DNA of 64,000 nt from Lunularia cruciata (GCA_948567375.1 OX419758.1:40997473-41061472); one strand, 5' to 3'; shown: positions 21,959 to 36,600, numbered from the stretch's first letter. The notes: a model not told the origin generated them from the letters alone. Made by a program: numbers and translations.

Positions 21959-22798
21959 ATGGCTTTGATCTTGGAAGAAGGGGGACCTTCTTCATACAAT
22001 GAGGCTCTACCTTTGATGGACAAGCTTGAGTGGAATGCAACAATGCAGAGAGAGATGAAATCATTGATTGACAACAAGACTTGGGAGTTAATGAAGCTTC
22101 CAAAACATCAAAAACTAGTGGATAATAAGTGTTTTACAAACTAAAAAATAGCCCCACTGATGGAGAAAAGAAGATCTACAAGGCCAAGTTGGTGGCCAAG
22201 GGATTCACACAAGAAAAAGGTGTGGATTACAATGATGTCTACTCTCTAGTTGCTAAGTGTGCCACTATTTTGCTTATTGTGTGTACTTGTGACTTTCTTT
22301 GGATGTTATAACTATTTTCCTCTATGGCAATTTAGATGTAGTGATCTTCATGGGACAACCTATGGGCTTTATGAAGAAAATCCAAGAGGATATAGTTTGC
22401 ATGTTGCTAAAATCCTTATATGGATTGAAGCAAGCCACTAAACAATGGAACAGATGGTTTGATGATTCCTGAGGTCACAAGGATTTACATGGAGTATGTT
22501 TGATCATTGTGTATACGTGAAAATGGTGAGTAATGAAGTCTTTGGCTTCATTAATTTGATACTCTATGTGGATGATATACTTATTGCAATTAGGAATAGA
22601 TCTGATGTTGATAAGCTCAAAGCTCTCTTGAGTTCTAAGTTTAGAATGAAAGATCTTGGTACAACAAGAAGGATTTTGGGGATGGAGATCAAAATAAAAT
22701 TGGAGGATTGGAAGCTATGGCAAACTCAAGGGAAGTATGCTAGAAAGGTACTTGCAAGAGTTAGTATGGAGAATTGCAAGTCTGTGAGTACTCCTTAG
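21959..22798 (+). pseudogene. copia reverse transcriptase
   Basis: Opens with EWNATMQREMKSLIDNKTWEL, then (22129 on) KAKLVAKGFTQEKGVDYNDVYSLVAK, then (22496 on) FDHCVYVKM and LILYVDDILIA, with the catalytic YVDD intact. FRMKDLGTTRRILGMEI follows. These are the RVT_2 motifs of Ty1/copia. Frameshifts near 22135 and 22310 break the frame. Confidence 0.9.
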
Positions 22799-22905
22799 CT
22801 CCTCACTTCAAGCTTTCATTACCTCTTTGTCCAAGAGATGTTGTGGAGAAAGGCTTGATGACCAAGAACCCCTACAACAAGGTAGTGTGAAGTCTCATAT
22901 TTTTT

Positions 22906-23430
22906 ATGATTTGCACTAGGCCTGACATTGCTCTAGCTATGGGCAAGACTAGAATATACATGTCAACTATAGGGAGGATACATTGGGAAGCTATGAAGTG
23001 GATCCTCAAATATCTTGAAGGTAAGTTGGATTTTGGCCTTGTGTTTGATGCTAAATCTTACAATGGCAAATCATTTATTGGTTATGTAGATGTTGACTAT
23101 GGACAAGATCTAGATGGGAAGAAATCTATGATTGGGTATGTGTTCATACTTGGAGGTGGATGCATAAGTTAGAGATCTATATTATAGAAGTGTGTAGCTC
23201 AATTTACTATAGAAGCTGAGTATGTAGCAAGAGCGGAAGCAACAAAGGAAGCATTCTAGTTGGATAGGCTTACCATAGAGATGGGATTGACTCATAATAA
23301 TGTGAATGTTCATTGAGATAGCCAAAGTGCTTTATATCTAGCTATGAATCAGGTAATGGACAATAGAGTGAAGCACATTGACATTAAGCTTCATTTTCTC
23401 AAACAAATTGTTTATGATAAATGATTAAAC
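22906..23430 (+). pseudogene. copia RNase H
   Basis: TRPDIALAMG and HWEAMKWILKYLEGKLDFGL link to the RNase H core (GYVDVDYGQDLDGKKSMIGYVF). After a stop at 23170, the AEYVARAEATKEAF motif and DNRVKHIDIKLHF complete it. Stops show decay. Confidence 0.85.
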
Positions 23431-23708
23431 TAGTCAAGTTTGACGGTAAACTCAACCTTATTGATGCTTTTATGAAAGTGATTTCTCTTGAAAGTTTTTG
23501 AGACATTGTATCAAATTTTAGGTGTTGCATATAGGCACAATTAGAGTAGAATAACATTTGTGTTATCTCTATATATGATTTTATTCTATCATGTTTAGGC
23601 TACGGCATAGTTCTAGTTAACTCTAGTTACCGAGGAACCTATGTTAGGCTTTCTTCTAGGACTTCTTCTCATATAGGTTATAGTGGTTAAGGACCACAAG
23701 ACATGAGT

Positions 23709-24000
23709 CAAGGGAGAGATTGTTTGGAGTTAACTCAGGTCTTGAGTAACTTGAGTTAGTATGATTGTGATCAGGTAGACTAGGGTTGTACTATTATATG
23801 AGAGAGCTGGCAGAAACTCTTCGTGACACATTAGTTGTATTATAAGTAAAGTTATTAATGTGTTCCTATGGACATAGCCTCCATGAGCTGCACCATATAT
23901 TTTATTTTTTCGGCCATGCCCCATGTATTTCATGTGTATTCTTGATTTGAACTGCTTAAAACTATCCATTCAATGAAACTAAAAATCATGATATTTTACA
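23709..24000 (+). repeat. Probable polypurine tract and 3' LTR of the copia element
   Basis: CAAGGGAGAGA at 23709-23719 precedes TGTTTGGAGTTAAC. This is the usual copia arrangement of polypurine tract and LTR start. A plausible end is TTTTACA at 24000, giving about 280 bp. No second LTR is present to confirm it, so the right limit is a guess. Confidence 0.45.
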
Positions 24001-27000
24001 CTATCAAATATCCATCATATGCATCTAGAAATAAAACATGTCATTCAGTCAAATACAATATATTATAGATAAATTTAAGATGTTAAGGCATGAATTATTT
24101 TATATTCTAGGGTGAACCAAATTTTTCTTAAATACTAGAGTGTGAAAGTTGTTTATATGTATATTTATTGAAATTTTTGAAATAAATTTCCATAAAAAGG
24201 TAAGAACTTGCTCAATATATTAAGAGTGTGGCACATAATCTCTGTTGCCGGGATTATTTGCTGCAACAATTTTCCTTGATACATGTTAATAGACTGTTTA
24301 GGAAAACCTTCAACCAACTAGTATAAAAAATTATAGTAATTGAATTGCAACATTTATTTGTTTACAGTTTAGTTTTACCGTTTGTAGTAAGATATAATAA
24401 GATAACCATGAACAAAAATCTATAACCTTAAATGTACAAAACTTATTTACAGTTGATGAAATTTAATTGGATGTGATCTTATATAGATATAAAATTTGGA
24501 AACATAATTTTTTGCCCTTGGTTTTTATATCAGCAAAAATATTTAAGCCACCAAATGAAGAATTATAAGTATTTCAATCTTCATGAAAAGAACATATAAC
24601 ATCATAATTTATTCTCTTTGTACCAATATTGAGATAAAGTGTAACGAGGATAGTATAGAATTAATGCATGAAAACTAAATATAAATAAATAATTAGGAAC
24701 TATTTATTACTATTTAATATAACATATTCATGTGAGGAAATAAAATATCATTTATTTCCATTCTGATTATACTATTCACTTCCGATGTATGGAGTTTCTT
24801 TAGGGATAGATAACAATGTTCCGTATATATTCCTTAACTCATTATATAATTTAAAGAAAGAAGGCTAGAGAGTACGTATTAGCCTTATAAGTTGTTAAAT
24901 AAACATGGAATTATTTTATATGTCCTTTTTAAGACAACCATTGATATGTATCTAACTTAAATAAGAGTATGCCACTTACTTACCACAAGAGGAGGTACTT
25001 GACACCTGATTAGCATCATGTTTGTTGTGTATTATACAACTTCTTGTATTATAATAGTATAGTTGTATATTACACTCGTTCTTATTTGTAAAATATTTGT
25101 CTTGTTTTAGACAAATTTTTAATTGGCCTCTTGATAAATATGCTCATAATTTTATTGTTTCTGTCATCTTTCTTTTTGTTTCTTACCATTAATCCACGTA
25201 TATTACAAGTTTATTCGTAGTTTGTATACCTTATCTTGGTGGTAGAGAGTATCTTGATGACCAAAAACTTGTCCAAAGTTCGTAGAGAAGGTCCACTAGC
25301 TTATTAATCTCCACGTAACAAATAGTGGATAAGCTACTGTATCCCTTATAGATCAAGATGTCCATGTGTCCTCGGAGATTGATCTCGTATACTTTAACTA
25401 CAGTACCATAGATAAAGATTCAGACCAGAATCTCTCGGGTGAAGCGTCTAATCGATCTGTAATGTTTAAAATGGCTGCACCACTGTGTCCGCACATAAAC
25501 GAGAGTATCATCAACCTACCGTTGTTTCCGTATGGTATCGGAATCTTTACAACATATTTTAAAGACAACTAGCACCCTAAGAAGTGAAAAGGAAACATTA
25601 GTGGTAGATAGCCAGCACCCATGCAACACGCACTCAGCAGTTTGCTTTCTCACCACATTTGACACTGGAGGGCATAATCTTACTTCACTTTAAGAGGTGA
25701 TTGTCGCCTACTATTACTCTTAGGGCAGGTATCTAGGGGACGGGGGACGATGGACAGAAATGTTCGTGGGGACGGGGGACTGGGACAATGGAGGGGGACC
25801 TTGGACGGAACTATATATATAGATGAAGACAAAAGGTAATACTACAAACGGGATGGACACAACGGACGGGGAAGGATGGATGAAATTGGTTCTGGGGACA
25901 AAGGGCAGGACAAGGCGACCACGTAGAACAAAGGTGGGGAGAGGGAGGATATATGTTTAAGAGGGTCTTTTTGCCATGTGCATCATGCACGGGACTAATA
26001 CTAGTATAACGAGAAGTGAGTAAGTTGTCATGTCAAGAACAAACAGATGTGCACGTAACTGTGATAGTCAATACCCGATTACTTGCATTGTCAAGAATTT
26101 GATGATATATGCGTGTTTCAGTGTTTCTGAGTCCCGGCCTAAAGGAATGCTGAAATCTTCTTGTACTACATCTCTTGTCCGCTTCTTCCTTTGTCTAAAC
26201 GGATTTCAAAGCAGTATTTGTGACGTATCGTCTTTTTCTCGGAAGGACTTCAAATTTTGACGATGGTTGATAGGAAGCTAACAGTTTACAGCAAAGTTAA
26301 CAGCAAACCTTTGAAGTCCACTTCGTGAAGTTCTCCGATGACCTATACTGTAGAATCTCGTATTCTTTTTTAGAGTATAAAGAACTCGACAAGTCTACTT
26401 TGACATGATCTATAATACGGTACTGAACCTGGATCCAAGGACCCATAAAACCCTGTAGGCGACACAAACAAACAAACTAATAACTCGTATGATAATTCTA
26501 GTTCAACTTCTCTATATCGACTCACCGTAAGTATGAGAATCAGTAGCAGAACTATCGTATGAAAGTGAACAACTGCTTTCTTTATGAGACCGAACTAATA
26601 AACAACTGGAGGTTAGATAAATAAACGAGGGTTGGATTCCACAACATAACGTAGAAAGGAGAAAGGGAGGTATTGTAGAAAGGAGAATGGGAATGGATTG
26701 CATTCCAGAACAGTAGTGCGTCTTTGAACGAGAGGAGAGATCTCGTAGGAGCGTTACTGTAGCAACCACGAGAGAATAGAGAGCGCTTTAGCATTGTCTA
26801 ATCACTGTACTTATCGCATGCGTTTGGAAGGGTTGACTTTGTGACGCCTTATACTACTGCACCGTAGTCGGCGCCGATTTTGTTAGCGTGTTTTGTTGTC
26901 GGTCGGAACGTGAGACGTTAGCTATAGCTTTAGCTCCTCCAGAGTCGAGGATGCCGATGATGAGTCAGAGAGCAGCGCCACAGTATAATGATATCGCAGA

Positions 27001-27621
27001 TGTGGCTCAGGTCGGGTTACTCTTTGCCAAAAGAAGTTGCTACTCCCTTTGCTGACGGAGAGAAGCTTTGGTTGAGAAGGAGGAGGGACAGTGTGGGGAT
27101 TACGCTACTAATGATTTGGTCAATGCCGGTTAAGAGAGTAGAGTTTCGTCGTTATTTGTTGGATAATAGAGAGGAGAGAGGGGGCTCGGTAGAATGGAGT
27201 GAGAGAAAGGTCGGGAAGCTCGAGAGGAGAGTTTTGGATTGAGTGCCGAGCACTTGAAGGTAGTAGTATAGACTGAGCTGATTGACTTTTGGAGTTTGTT
27301 GATGAGATATTGAGGTGTGCCAGGGCAGATGTGCTGGGAGTTTTCTCGACGCGCTGCGTTTTGCGTGCGAACAAACAGGTTCCGAGCAGCATATCGTTTT
27401 GGCCTGGCGGACTAGGTTTCGGAGGACTTTGATCGAGAGATTGAGGTGTCAGGTCGAGGGAGACGGAATTGTTGGAGTTGTTGTGAACTTGCGGATGGTA
27501 TGGGAGGGATCTCGTTGTGCTTGGTGGAGTAAGAGTGAGGAATTTGGTGGTTATGCAGTGAAGTGTGGGCTTGGGAGGTGCAGGCAACGATTGTATGAAA
27601 GCTGAACATTATTGAAACAAG
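24001..27621. other. Intergenic region and NOT3 upstream DNA
   Basis: Positions 24001-25300 are very AT-rich with no recognisable coding or repeat content. A G-rich, purine-biased tract with repeated GGGGACGGGGGAC-like words lies at 25735-25935. From about 26800 the composition becomes more balanced, as expected for promoter and 5' UTR of NOT3. No TATA box or transcription start could be fixed. Open frames here are short, overlapping and unconvincing. Confidence 0.5.
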
Positions 27622-30600
27622 ATGGGTGCAACCAGGAAGTTACAAGGAGAAATAGATAGGGTTTTGAAGAAAGTGCAAGAGGGCGTTGACGTTTTTGACA
27701 GCATTTGGAACAAGGTTTGTTTTCCGCTAGCTGAGCTGCCTCGCTTAAGCCCTTCATCATTTGTGGATGATGAAGAAGATTTTGAAATTATAATTTTACC
27801 GTGGCGTAAGCATTGGCTTACCAATCGATAATCCTGGACACTCGGAGTTTAGAACCATTTGGTCTCTTTTAAAGAGTTGTTTCCTGATCGGGTGGTACCT
27901 TGTCAGGTTTACGATACGGAAAATGCAAATCAGAAGGAGAAGTTCGAAGCCGATCTTAAGAAAGAGATCAAGAAACTGCAGCGTTACCGAGATCAGATAA
28001 AAACATGGATACAATCGAGCGAGATAAAAGATAAGAAGGTATAGTCTTTTCCTTGTGGTCTAAACCTTAAATTTCAATAAAAATCCTTCCAGCGCACGAG
28101 CAGTCTAAAATGGTTGACACCACCAGCTCACAGTATTTCCACAGCTCGATTTTGCCAGGTTATGTAAACAATAATGCGGTTATCTCCTCATCCTCCGCAC
28201 TCATCTTTTACACCCGACGGAATGCCAGAAACTACTCTAAGGACGACAAACTTGTTTTATTTTGAAATTGTAATACAATAATACAATGCAATACACAGAT
28301 TGCTTTTGTCTTGCCTTCAAATTGAAATTGAAATGCAACCTCCTCAATAGAACTCAGATGATGTTAAGGTTGAGTAGCTCTCTCTTTCTTCTTCTAAATA
28401 TTCTATTATTATTTCCTGGTTTATAACTTCCTACGTGGGCCAGTCTTGAAATGTCAACAGGCCGTTTTATTCTGGTATCTAGAATAAACATCTTGTGGAG
28501 CTGTTTGCGTTAAGGAATATGGAATGAGGCGCATAGTAGTCGGTAAGCCTTAGCCTTGTGCGAGGATTTTCTTCCAACTTTTTGGAAAGAGGTTTGACGG
28601 TTGGAAAATGTTGACATAGGTTGCTGCATCTTATGAGCAGGCGCTGTTAGACGCCCGAAAGCTCATCGAACGCGAGATGGAGAGGTTTAAAGTTTGTGAA
28701 AAAGAAACTAAAACAAAAGCGTTTTCTAAAGAAGGCTTGGGTCAACAGCCAAAGACAGTGAGTTCTTCATCATGTTATGCAATTCACCGTACTCTCTCAG
28801 GTCTACCTTCTTGTCGTATCTATTCGCGGACAACGTGCATTGAATTTGCAGACAGCCTTGTTCCAACCTTATAAACCGGTGTTCGCCTCCCAGCATCAGC
28901 TGAGATGGTCATGCAGTTTTCAGTACTTCTGTACTAGACATGTCCATCTTGCATTACGTCGAGATCAAAGGGTGAATGATAACAGGTGTTTAGTCTGCAG
29001 ATTGGAGGCTGGAAGTCATGGTAAGCATGCTAGTTCGTCTACTTCGGGAGCTCCTATCTATACTTCTTCTTTTCAGAGTTCCATTTCCGTGCTCTTACTA
29101 TTTGTTTCCTCGGAGCTCTAGACTAGCCTAATGCTTGAGACCTTTGTATACAGGATCCTAGAGAGAAAGCAAAGGGAGAATCAAGAGATTGGTTGAACAA
29201 CATGGTGTGTGACTCCATCACTAAATCCAAGATCAGAAGCTATATTTTCATTAGTGAGTAGCAGTTGCTCTTGCAGAATGAGGTGGCAGTTTAGAGATAC
29301 CCATTTGTGTCTATTTTTGTCTATCTTGCACTAGGGCCCTAGTGCAAGAAAAAATCTGCTGGAGTGTGTCAAGTGACTACTATGCTAGCCAATCGCACTG
29401 TTTGCTTTTGCATAGAGGTTCAAAAGTATGTGGAGATTATCGTTGTCTGCTCGTTGGGCACGAAGGATTAAGAATAGTTGGAACATTTAACGACTCTTCA
29501 CCCAGAGTCTCGATCCAAGAGAATAAATAAGTCTTTTGGCGATGTAAACAAACGACGACCATGATAGACGATCAATGACCACTATGTGGATGACCAATGA
29601 CGTTACAACTTATTCATTGTCCTCACATTCCAGGTCAGTGATCTGGAATCTCAGATAGACTCGTTTGAAGCGGAAATGGAAGGCCTTTCTGTAAAGAAGG
29701 GGAAGTCGCGACCTCCTCGACTGGTGAGATTTAGAAGCATATACAAACTTCGTATTCTGTTGAGTTGTAGCAGTACCTCCAGTTGTCACCTGCTATTTCC
29801 GACCTCTAACGTGAGGCTGTGACTCGGAACAGACGCATTTGGAGGAATCCATTAATCGACACAAAGCGCACATCAGTAAGCTAGAGCTGATACTTCGTCT
29901 TCTGGACAATGATGAACTAAGTCCCGACGAGGTGAATGACGTGAGAGACTTTGTGGAAGACTACGTTGAGCGCAACCAGGTAAGCGAACATTTGTGATAT
30001 CCTGATGCACTTACGAGGGTCCATGCTTATTTCTCATTTTCTGGGTCCTTCGGAATCGTAAAGCGTGTTTAACGTTCAAGGTACCTTCTGCTGTGTATTT
30101 TCTATTTTTTGGTATCTAGATTACGTTCGTGCTAGGCGGAGAGGCACCCCTTGTCCAATATCGTTCCCTGACGAGTGTATGTCGATACTTAATGAATTAA
30201 GAGAGACTTCAAGCTGTAAGATCCCATGCAGATGTTTCCCAGCTGACTTGCTGTCTGTCAGCTAGTGCTTCGGGAACAATTCATATGCCGGAAGCGAGTG
30301 CCTTCCGGCATATGAATCGTTCTCAAAGCAAGTGCCTCGCTTCAAGACCTTCCGCAGACATAGGCAAATAGATCTATGCATTTATAAAAAAGGAAGTGGC
30401 CCTTACGACATTGTCATCATACTTCTAATCTGTACTACAACTTGGATAACTTGAAGACCGAGTTTTACAACCCCTGATTAAAGTAGTGCAAGGCAGCGGG
30501 TTTCGATTTACCTAGTAGCCGTCCACAAAGCTCTGAAGACTGTTGTGGACGTTAGCTTTCCTACTTTTCTGCTAACTGTATCGAGGTATTGTCAATTGTC

Positions 30601-33600
30601 AGGATGACTTCGAAGACTTTGTTAATGTCGATGATCTGTATCAATCGTTACCACTCGATAAGATGGAAGCCTTGGAAACTATGGATGCAATTCCTACACT
30701 TCTGCCAGCGGTGGTGGGGAAAGAAAAGGTAACAGAGCAAGAGCTTTTGAAGAGAGTTGTTCATCGTTGGTCTGTCATGTCCCTGTCTTCCAAACTCAGA
30801 TGTTTTTTGATCTGAATTGAGGAGGTCGAATAAAATATCAAACTAGCAGGGTCGGCTCATCCAATGCTAGTAGTTGGGGTTTAAAATACATAGTCTTCAA
30901 CATTCTCGGGTCCAGTTATCTGGTGGTTGCAGATATAGTTATGTCTTCAGGCTCTCCTTAGGGGATGCTGACCTGAATGACGTATGCCTTCATTTCAGCT
31001 TTCATGTCCTTAGGAGGTATTGGCATTTAAGTTCCTTAACTGATCATGACGGTATTGACTTATATTCTGCTCGAGAATTAGCCGTCTGGGCATGGCTTCC
31101 ATGTCGTTAGATGAGATTGTTGTGCTGCTTGGCAACACTAATAATTTACGTTGGCATACCGCAGGCTGCAGCAGGTCCTGCCCTCTTAGGCGGTGTTGTC
31201 GTTCCTCCTTCTGTCCCAATTACAGCAGAGGAAGGTGGCTTACAAGATCTTCTGGTGGATGGTGGACCCCAGACTCCCGCAGTAGTGCTTTCTCCTACTG
31301 CCCAGTCTTCTACAACTTTTCCCACCACCGTTCCTGTGCCTGCAGAGGTTCCTGTCAGCGGAATGGCAGGAGGAGCTGCAGTTCTCTCTCGAAGCTCTAC
31401 AAGTTCTTCCTCAGTTGGGTTGCTGCCTGCAACAAAGGGGTTAACAAAGGTTTCAATTGCCTCAGTGCAACCACCTGTGCCTGTTAGTATTGTGAATAGA
31501 TCAAAAGAGGAGGATGTAGTTAGCTTGGCTGGGCGTAGGCTTGGACCTTCAATATCCGATGGAGGACTTGTGAGGCCAGCTGCGGTTGGGGCAGGTAGTG
31601 GAGCCGTTGGTCTTGGAGTGCAACCTTCTGTACGGGGCCCGTTGATTCTAGGTGGAGGGAATGGTTTGATTGGTGGATCGAGTGTAGGGATAGTGCCTAT
31701 TTCTTCAGACAGTGCTAAGAGGACAGGTTTAGTCGGAGAGGATAGGGTTGGTCTTTCTCAGCAGCTTGCCATGGCTCAAAATAGAATGTTCCAAACAGGG
31801 AAGCTTGTTGATGTTAGCAATTCGGGTGAAGGAACAGGACTGAATGAAGGGGCTAGCCGAGTCTTCAGTCCTCCTCTTAGCTCTACAGGGCAGTGGAGAC
31901 CTCATTCCCATGGGTCACAAAGTCAAGGAGAATCAGTAAGGACTCTGCACATTACTTTACTGTTGACTTGAGAGAAAACTTGTGCACCTAGATAGCTTTG
32001 CAGATCAGAACAACGGAGTACTATCTTTCAAGCAGCTAAATGCGGGTAGCTATCAGTAGGAACACCTAAAGTCAGTTGCTTCAAACATGTTGTCATCTGA
32101 AACATTCCCTTAGCACTCATGAGCTTTTGAACAGAAATTCGGTACGAGGAGTACTGGCATTCGGCCAGCTACTTAGCCATTGTGTTAGGCACTGATGAAG
32201 TCGTTTGTGCTTTCATGGAGGCTTACTATGACCGCTATCTGCTTCCTTCAGTGTTGAGCGTTTCAGCACTCATACCTTCATAGCACATGTTGCGATATAC
32301 ACTATCTAGTCCGGATCTCCCGTTCAAGTAACGGCTTCTGCTCTCATTTCCTCATATCCAGTCCTCTCACGATTTGCCTTGGCACTCATGAGTTTTCGAG
32401 CAGTAACTCGGTACAAGGAGTACTGACACTTGCTCTGCTACTTTGGCACTGCACGAGGCACTGATGAAGTCTTATGTGCTTTCATGGAGGTTTACTATGG
32501 CCACCTTCTGCTTTCCTTATTTGTTTGGCGTTCCAGGACTGAAGCGTCCATAGCGCTTGTTGTGATATACTTTATATCCTGTCCTTTTTCGCTTCGCTCT
32601 TGTTACCCTGTTACACTTCAACAGGTTTCTGCAGCCACACCATCCTATAGCTCCTGCATTGTTCCACTCCTCCATTCCCCAGCTAATTACCTCCCTATTA
32701 TTTTTCCTTCGCTCTCTGCCTGATTCATGGGACCACTTGTGTATACAGTGTTCCTACCCGACTCCAGCCCACGTTTTTTATTTTTGTCGTTCACGCACTG
32801 CTTACTGGCAGTCTTTTACATAGCGTTACCTGTTTCTCGCAGTTTGTTTGCCTAGAGTTCTCAATTTCACGGTGGTTTACTAGTCTGTTAGCCATATGTT
32901 ATTCTCAATTTGTTTCTGTTATGCCTTTGCTTCAAGTTACATTCGATGCATTCTACCTTATGGATTTCTCACTATTCTAGCATTGTCAACTATGTACATC
33001 TTGCTTATCGATCATTTGCACCTCATGAGTTCTGGATAACCCGTTCCCAGAACGGCATCTGTTCCCCTATACCTATATATATACTCCAATGTCTCCAGTG
33101 TTCCTACCCGACTCCAGCCTACAGTTTAATTTTCTTCGTTCATGCACTGCTTACTGGTGGTCAATTACACAATGTTTTATATTTCTCGAATTCGTTGAAT
33201 AGCTGTTATTGATTTCAAATTGTTTACTAGCCCTGTAGATATATGTTGTTCTCGATTTGTTGCAATTATGCCTTTGCTTCAGGTTACATTCAATGCATTC
33301 TACTTTATGGATTTAGCACTATTCTAGCATTGTGCATAAAGTACATCTTGATTACTGATCATATGCATTTAATGAGTTCTGGATCACCCTTTCCTAGAAC
33401 GGCTTCTGCTCTCATCTACCTATATCCAGTCTTCTCACGCTTCACTCCGACCCAGCCAACGCACCATCCACGCCTCTCCGACTTCCCTCCATTCCACCCA
33501 TCCTCAACTAATACTTTGTACATTACTCTTAGCTCTATGTTTCTCTGCTTCATGGTTTCTGCACGACTTTGTATTTCAGATGCTTAATCGGTCGCTTCTT

Positions 33601-36600
33601 GCTTATGGTTACAGGATGTATACTAGTTCTCTGCGGGTTTTACTCATGAGATGTTTCAATTATGTCTTCACTTCGGCTTACTCCTGAGATGTTTCAATTA
33701 TTCCTTCAGTCAATCTCCATTTCCTGAGTTGCTATTCATGTCGATTTGCACACATCATGCTTATATTTCACCTGCACTTGAAGTGTCCTTGATGGGTTCT
33801 GGATCTCCCGTTCTTCTAACGGCATCTGCTCTCATTTCCCATATGTTATGTCATCTGACTGCGCACTCCTTGTTAAAGCTATCCCTTCGTTGCTTGTCCC
33901 AGCAATTTGTCGGAGTTATACTTGGGTGGTCGGTTGTGTCTATGGTATAACCTAACGAGCTTGAGTCTCCATTCTATTGACAACTCCGATCCTTTCTTCC
34001 AGGGACAGTATATGTATAGTGGGAGAACCGAAGTTGCCCCTGACTTGAAGCAGAAGTTTCTGCAACGCTTACAACAAGTACAGCAGCAGAGTCACAGTGC
34101 CGCACTTCTCAATCCGTCTTCTACTTCTAAGCAGCAAGTCCTGCTTTCACCTCAGCAGCAAAACAACATTCTACAGCAGGTGAAGTAGTTGTTCCTACTT
34201 TGACAGCCTAGTCAAAGGCTGGCCCATATATTCTTCGACAGAGACGACTGCAGCTCCGAACTGTGGATTTTTCTGCCGTTGTTTCCTCGTGATTTCGTCT
34301 GTCTGTTCCAGTAGTTAAAAATACTCTCGTTGATAGAAACTGAAAATCATAGCAGTCTGTGTAAGAATTTCAGGGGCAATGAAATACAATTGACTGTAGG
34401 CAGGCAGGAAATTTGTCACGTGTGATAGATGGTAATGAATTCTGAGAAGATGGGTTGGTCCCGAGAGGTCAGAGACAATGACCCTGCGAGAGGGCATGGG
34501 TCTACACTACCAGTGAAGGGGCATGAACCCTTCACTGGCGTGGAAAGGGACAAGGCTCTTGCAGTAACCACCAAACTAATCACACACAGATTAAGCACAT
34601 GGATCAACCATGTGTCTGTTTACTACACCGCTGATGCGTCTGATTACGAAAATGTCTCATTAGCAGTAGATGTGTTCACACTGATCTAACAATCGGAACT
34701 GGTGTTGACCAGACCATCTCTCGATACTCCTATGTATCACTCGTTTACTAACTTGCTCAACTGATTCTCGAGTCAGTACCCTTACCTCTATTATCTTTCT
34801 TCTATTCTTGATATTTGGCATCTATATACATGAGAATATATACACTAGGAATACCGAAAGGAAATCTGTTTGGAAGTTCTCTAGCTGACGATCAGAGACA
34901 TGCTCCACAGGCACAACTACATCACCAGCAACAACAGCAGACACCACTTATACAGCCTTTTCAGTCAGCAGCAACCCAGCAGCAGCAGGTGTCTCTGGCC
35001 AAGTCAGCCTCTGCGCAACTTCTATCGTCAGCAAGTTCTCAGCCTCCACAACAGAGCTCTATGACTCATTCAAGTTCACAACAGCAGTTATCTCAAAACT
35101 CTTTATCAATGGCTGGATCTTCAAATGATAATGGTGCTACCTCCACCCCCCACCACACACACCACGAAAGGCTTTGTTCGAAATTGGTTTTGATGATCTT
35201 GTGATTTTCGTGTTTCCTTAATTCACTATAGCGCACTATAACATCTTTTAATAATCATCGGTTCGGTCCTAGATGGGGTTTAGATCCCCCGTTCTGCTAG
35301 CGGCGTCTGTGTACCATTGCTCATGTAATTTTTTCTAACATCGGTGAAGGTTGCATCCTTTAACACCTCTGCTTAACCATGAACACTTTTTGAGTATGAC
35401 GGAGTTTCAAGCATCAGAAATTGATGTATAGCTTGTGTTTTGGGCGTGTGTACAGTGCCACGCAGAGATCTGGATCAGCAGGCCCAATTATCCGAAGACA
35501 ACGGTGCTGAAACGTCTGCTCTAAGCTCCTCCTTTTCAAATAGTGTTTCTTTGATCAGTGAAGACGATTTGAAGAATCACGACACCTTCGATGTACCTGT
35601 AAGATTTTTAACCTGGTTTGGCAGTTGAATGCTATGCGATGCCCATTTCGTTCTTCCTATCGACTTTCCCTGTTTTCTAAAGTAAACATTCCAATTCAAA
35701 CTGTTGAAGTATCCCAAGATCCAGGTTTATATGACGATAAACCTGGGGCTTAAACTACACACACGAGCAATACATAATGCGAAGCAGCAAATATAGCCTT
35801 TTAAACAGTAGCCACATCAATAACACATGGTCATGTACTGTCCAGAAACAGTACCTAACAGTAGGAGCGTGAGCGCAGGAGTCTCAAAACACTTAACACT
35901 AGAAGGAACAGTAGAAAAGTTAGGGGAGGTAGAATAGGCTTCAATCAATGAACACAATCATCTAGAAACTTTATCAGGAGCGCCGTGACTTTTTCACAAC
36001 GAGTTTAAGAGTTCTCATTCGAATTTTTTTTATCGAGTTTTGCTTCCTGAAGTAACGAACTATAAATTATGAGTTCTGGCTCGGTACAATGGGTACTGGC
36101 ATTCGCGGCAGCTACTTAGGGACTTCGTGGGGCAGAAATGAAGTCGTCCGTGTTTTTGTCCAGGCTTACTATGACAGTCTGACTGCTTCTTTCTAGTGTC
36201 TAGTGTTTTAGGACTCCTGCGCACCTAGAGCATGCTGTGATATACAATAACCAGTCCTGTCACACTTCGGTCAGCCTAGCCCAGCCATCATCCACTAATG
36301 CAATATTTTCCCCCTTGTTGAATGCTTTCCCTTTGCTCTCGAATGTATCTTCGTACTCGCTCGATGGCTTTCCTCTGCTTTCAGGTTCATATGCATCCTC
36401 TGTTTCTGCTCGAGAAGGCTCGCTTCCTTTCTTACATGATCCATACCATTTTACTGTACATGCTGCTCATGGAATGTTTCAATTTTGGCATCTGCTTTAT
36501 ATCGATTTTGCTGATGTTCCGCTCGGCATTTACTTGCTTGGATCAGTTTGACTTCAGTTTGCATCCGCTCCTGGATGGATTTCATCGCTTTCGTATGCAT

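Larger units (their letters stand above)
19762..24000 (+). mobile_element. Ty1/copia element, 5'-truncated, with nested solo LTR-A
   Basis: Plus-strand domain order: GAG-pre-integrase, integrase core, RT (RVT_2 type), RNase H. Integrase before RT identifies Ty1/copia. The 5' part (LTR, gag, protease) is replaced by G3. Frames are broken by stops. The 3' end shows a purine stretch at 23709-23719 followed by a probable LTR starting at 23721. Confidence 0.85.

Noticed and set aside
23730-23969. 79-codon minus-strand ORF at the end of the copia element
   Set aside because: It lies inside the probable LTR and has no known similarity.
25735-25935. G-rich tract as a possible quadruplex or telomere-like repeat
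   Set aside because: The words vary and are not telomeric; only a purine-biased composition can be claimed.
31111-31171. ATG at 31111 as the start of a separate gene
   Set aside because: The frame is the NOT3 exon 8 frame extended into the intron; the exon begins at 31172 after an AG acceptor in phase with exon 7.
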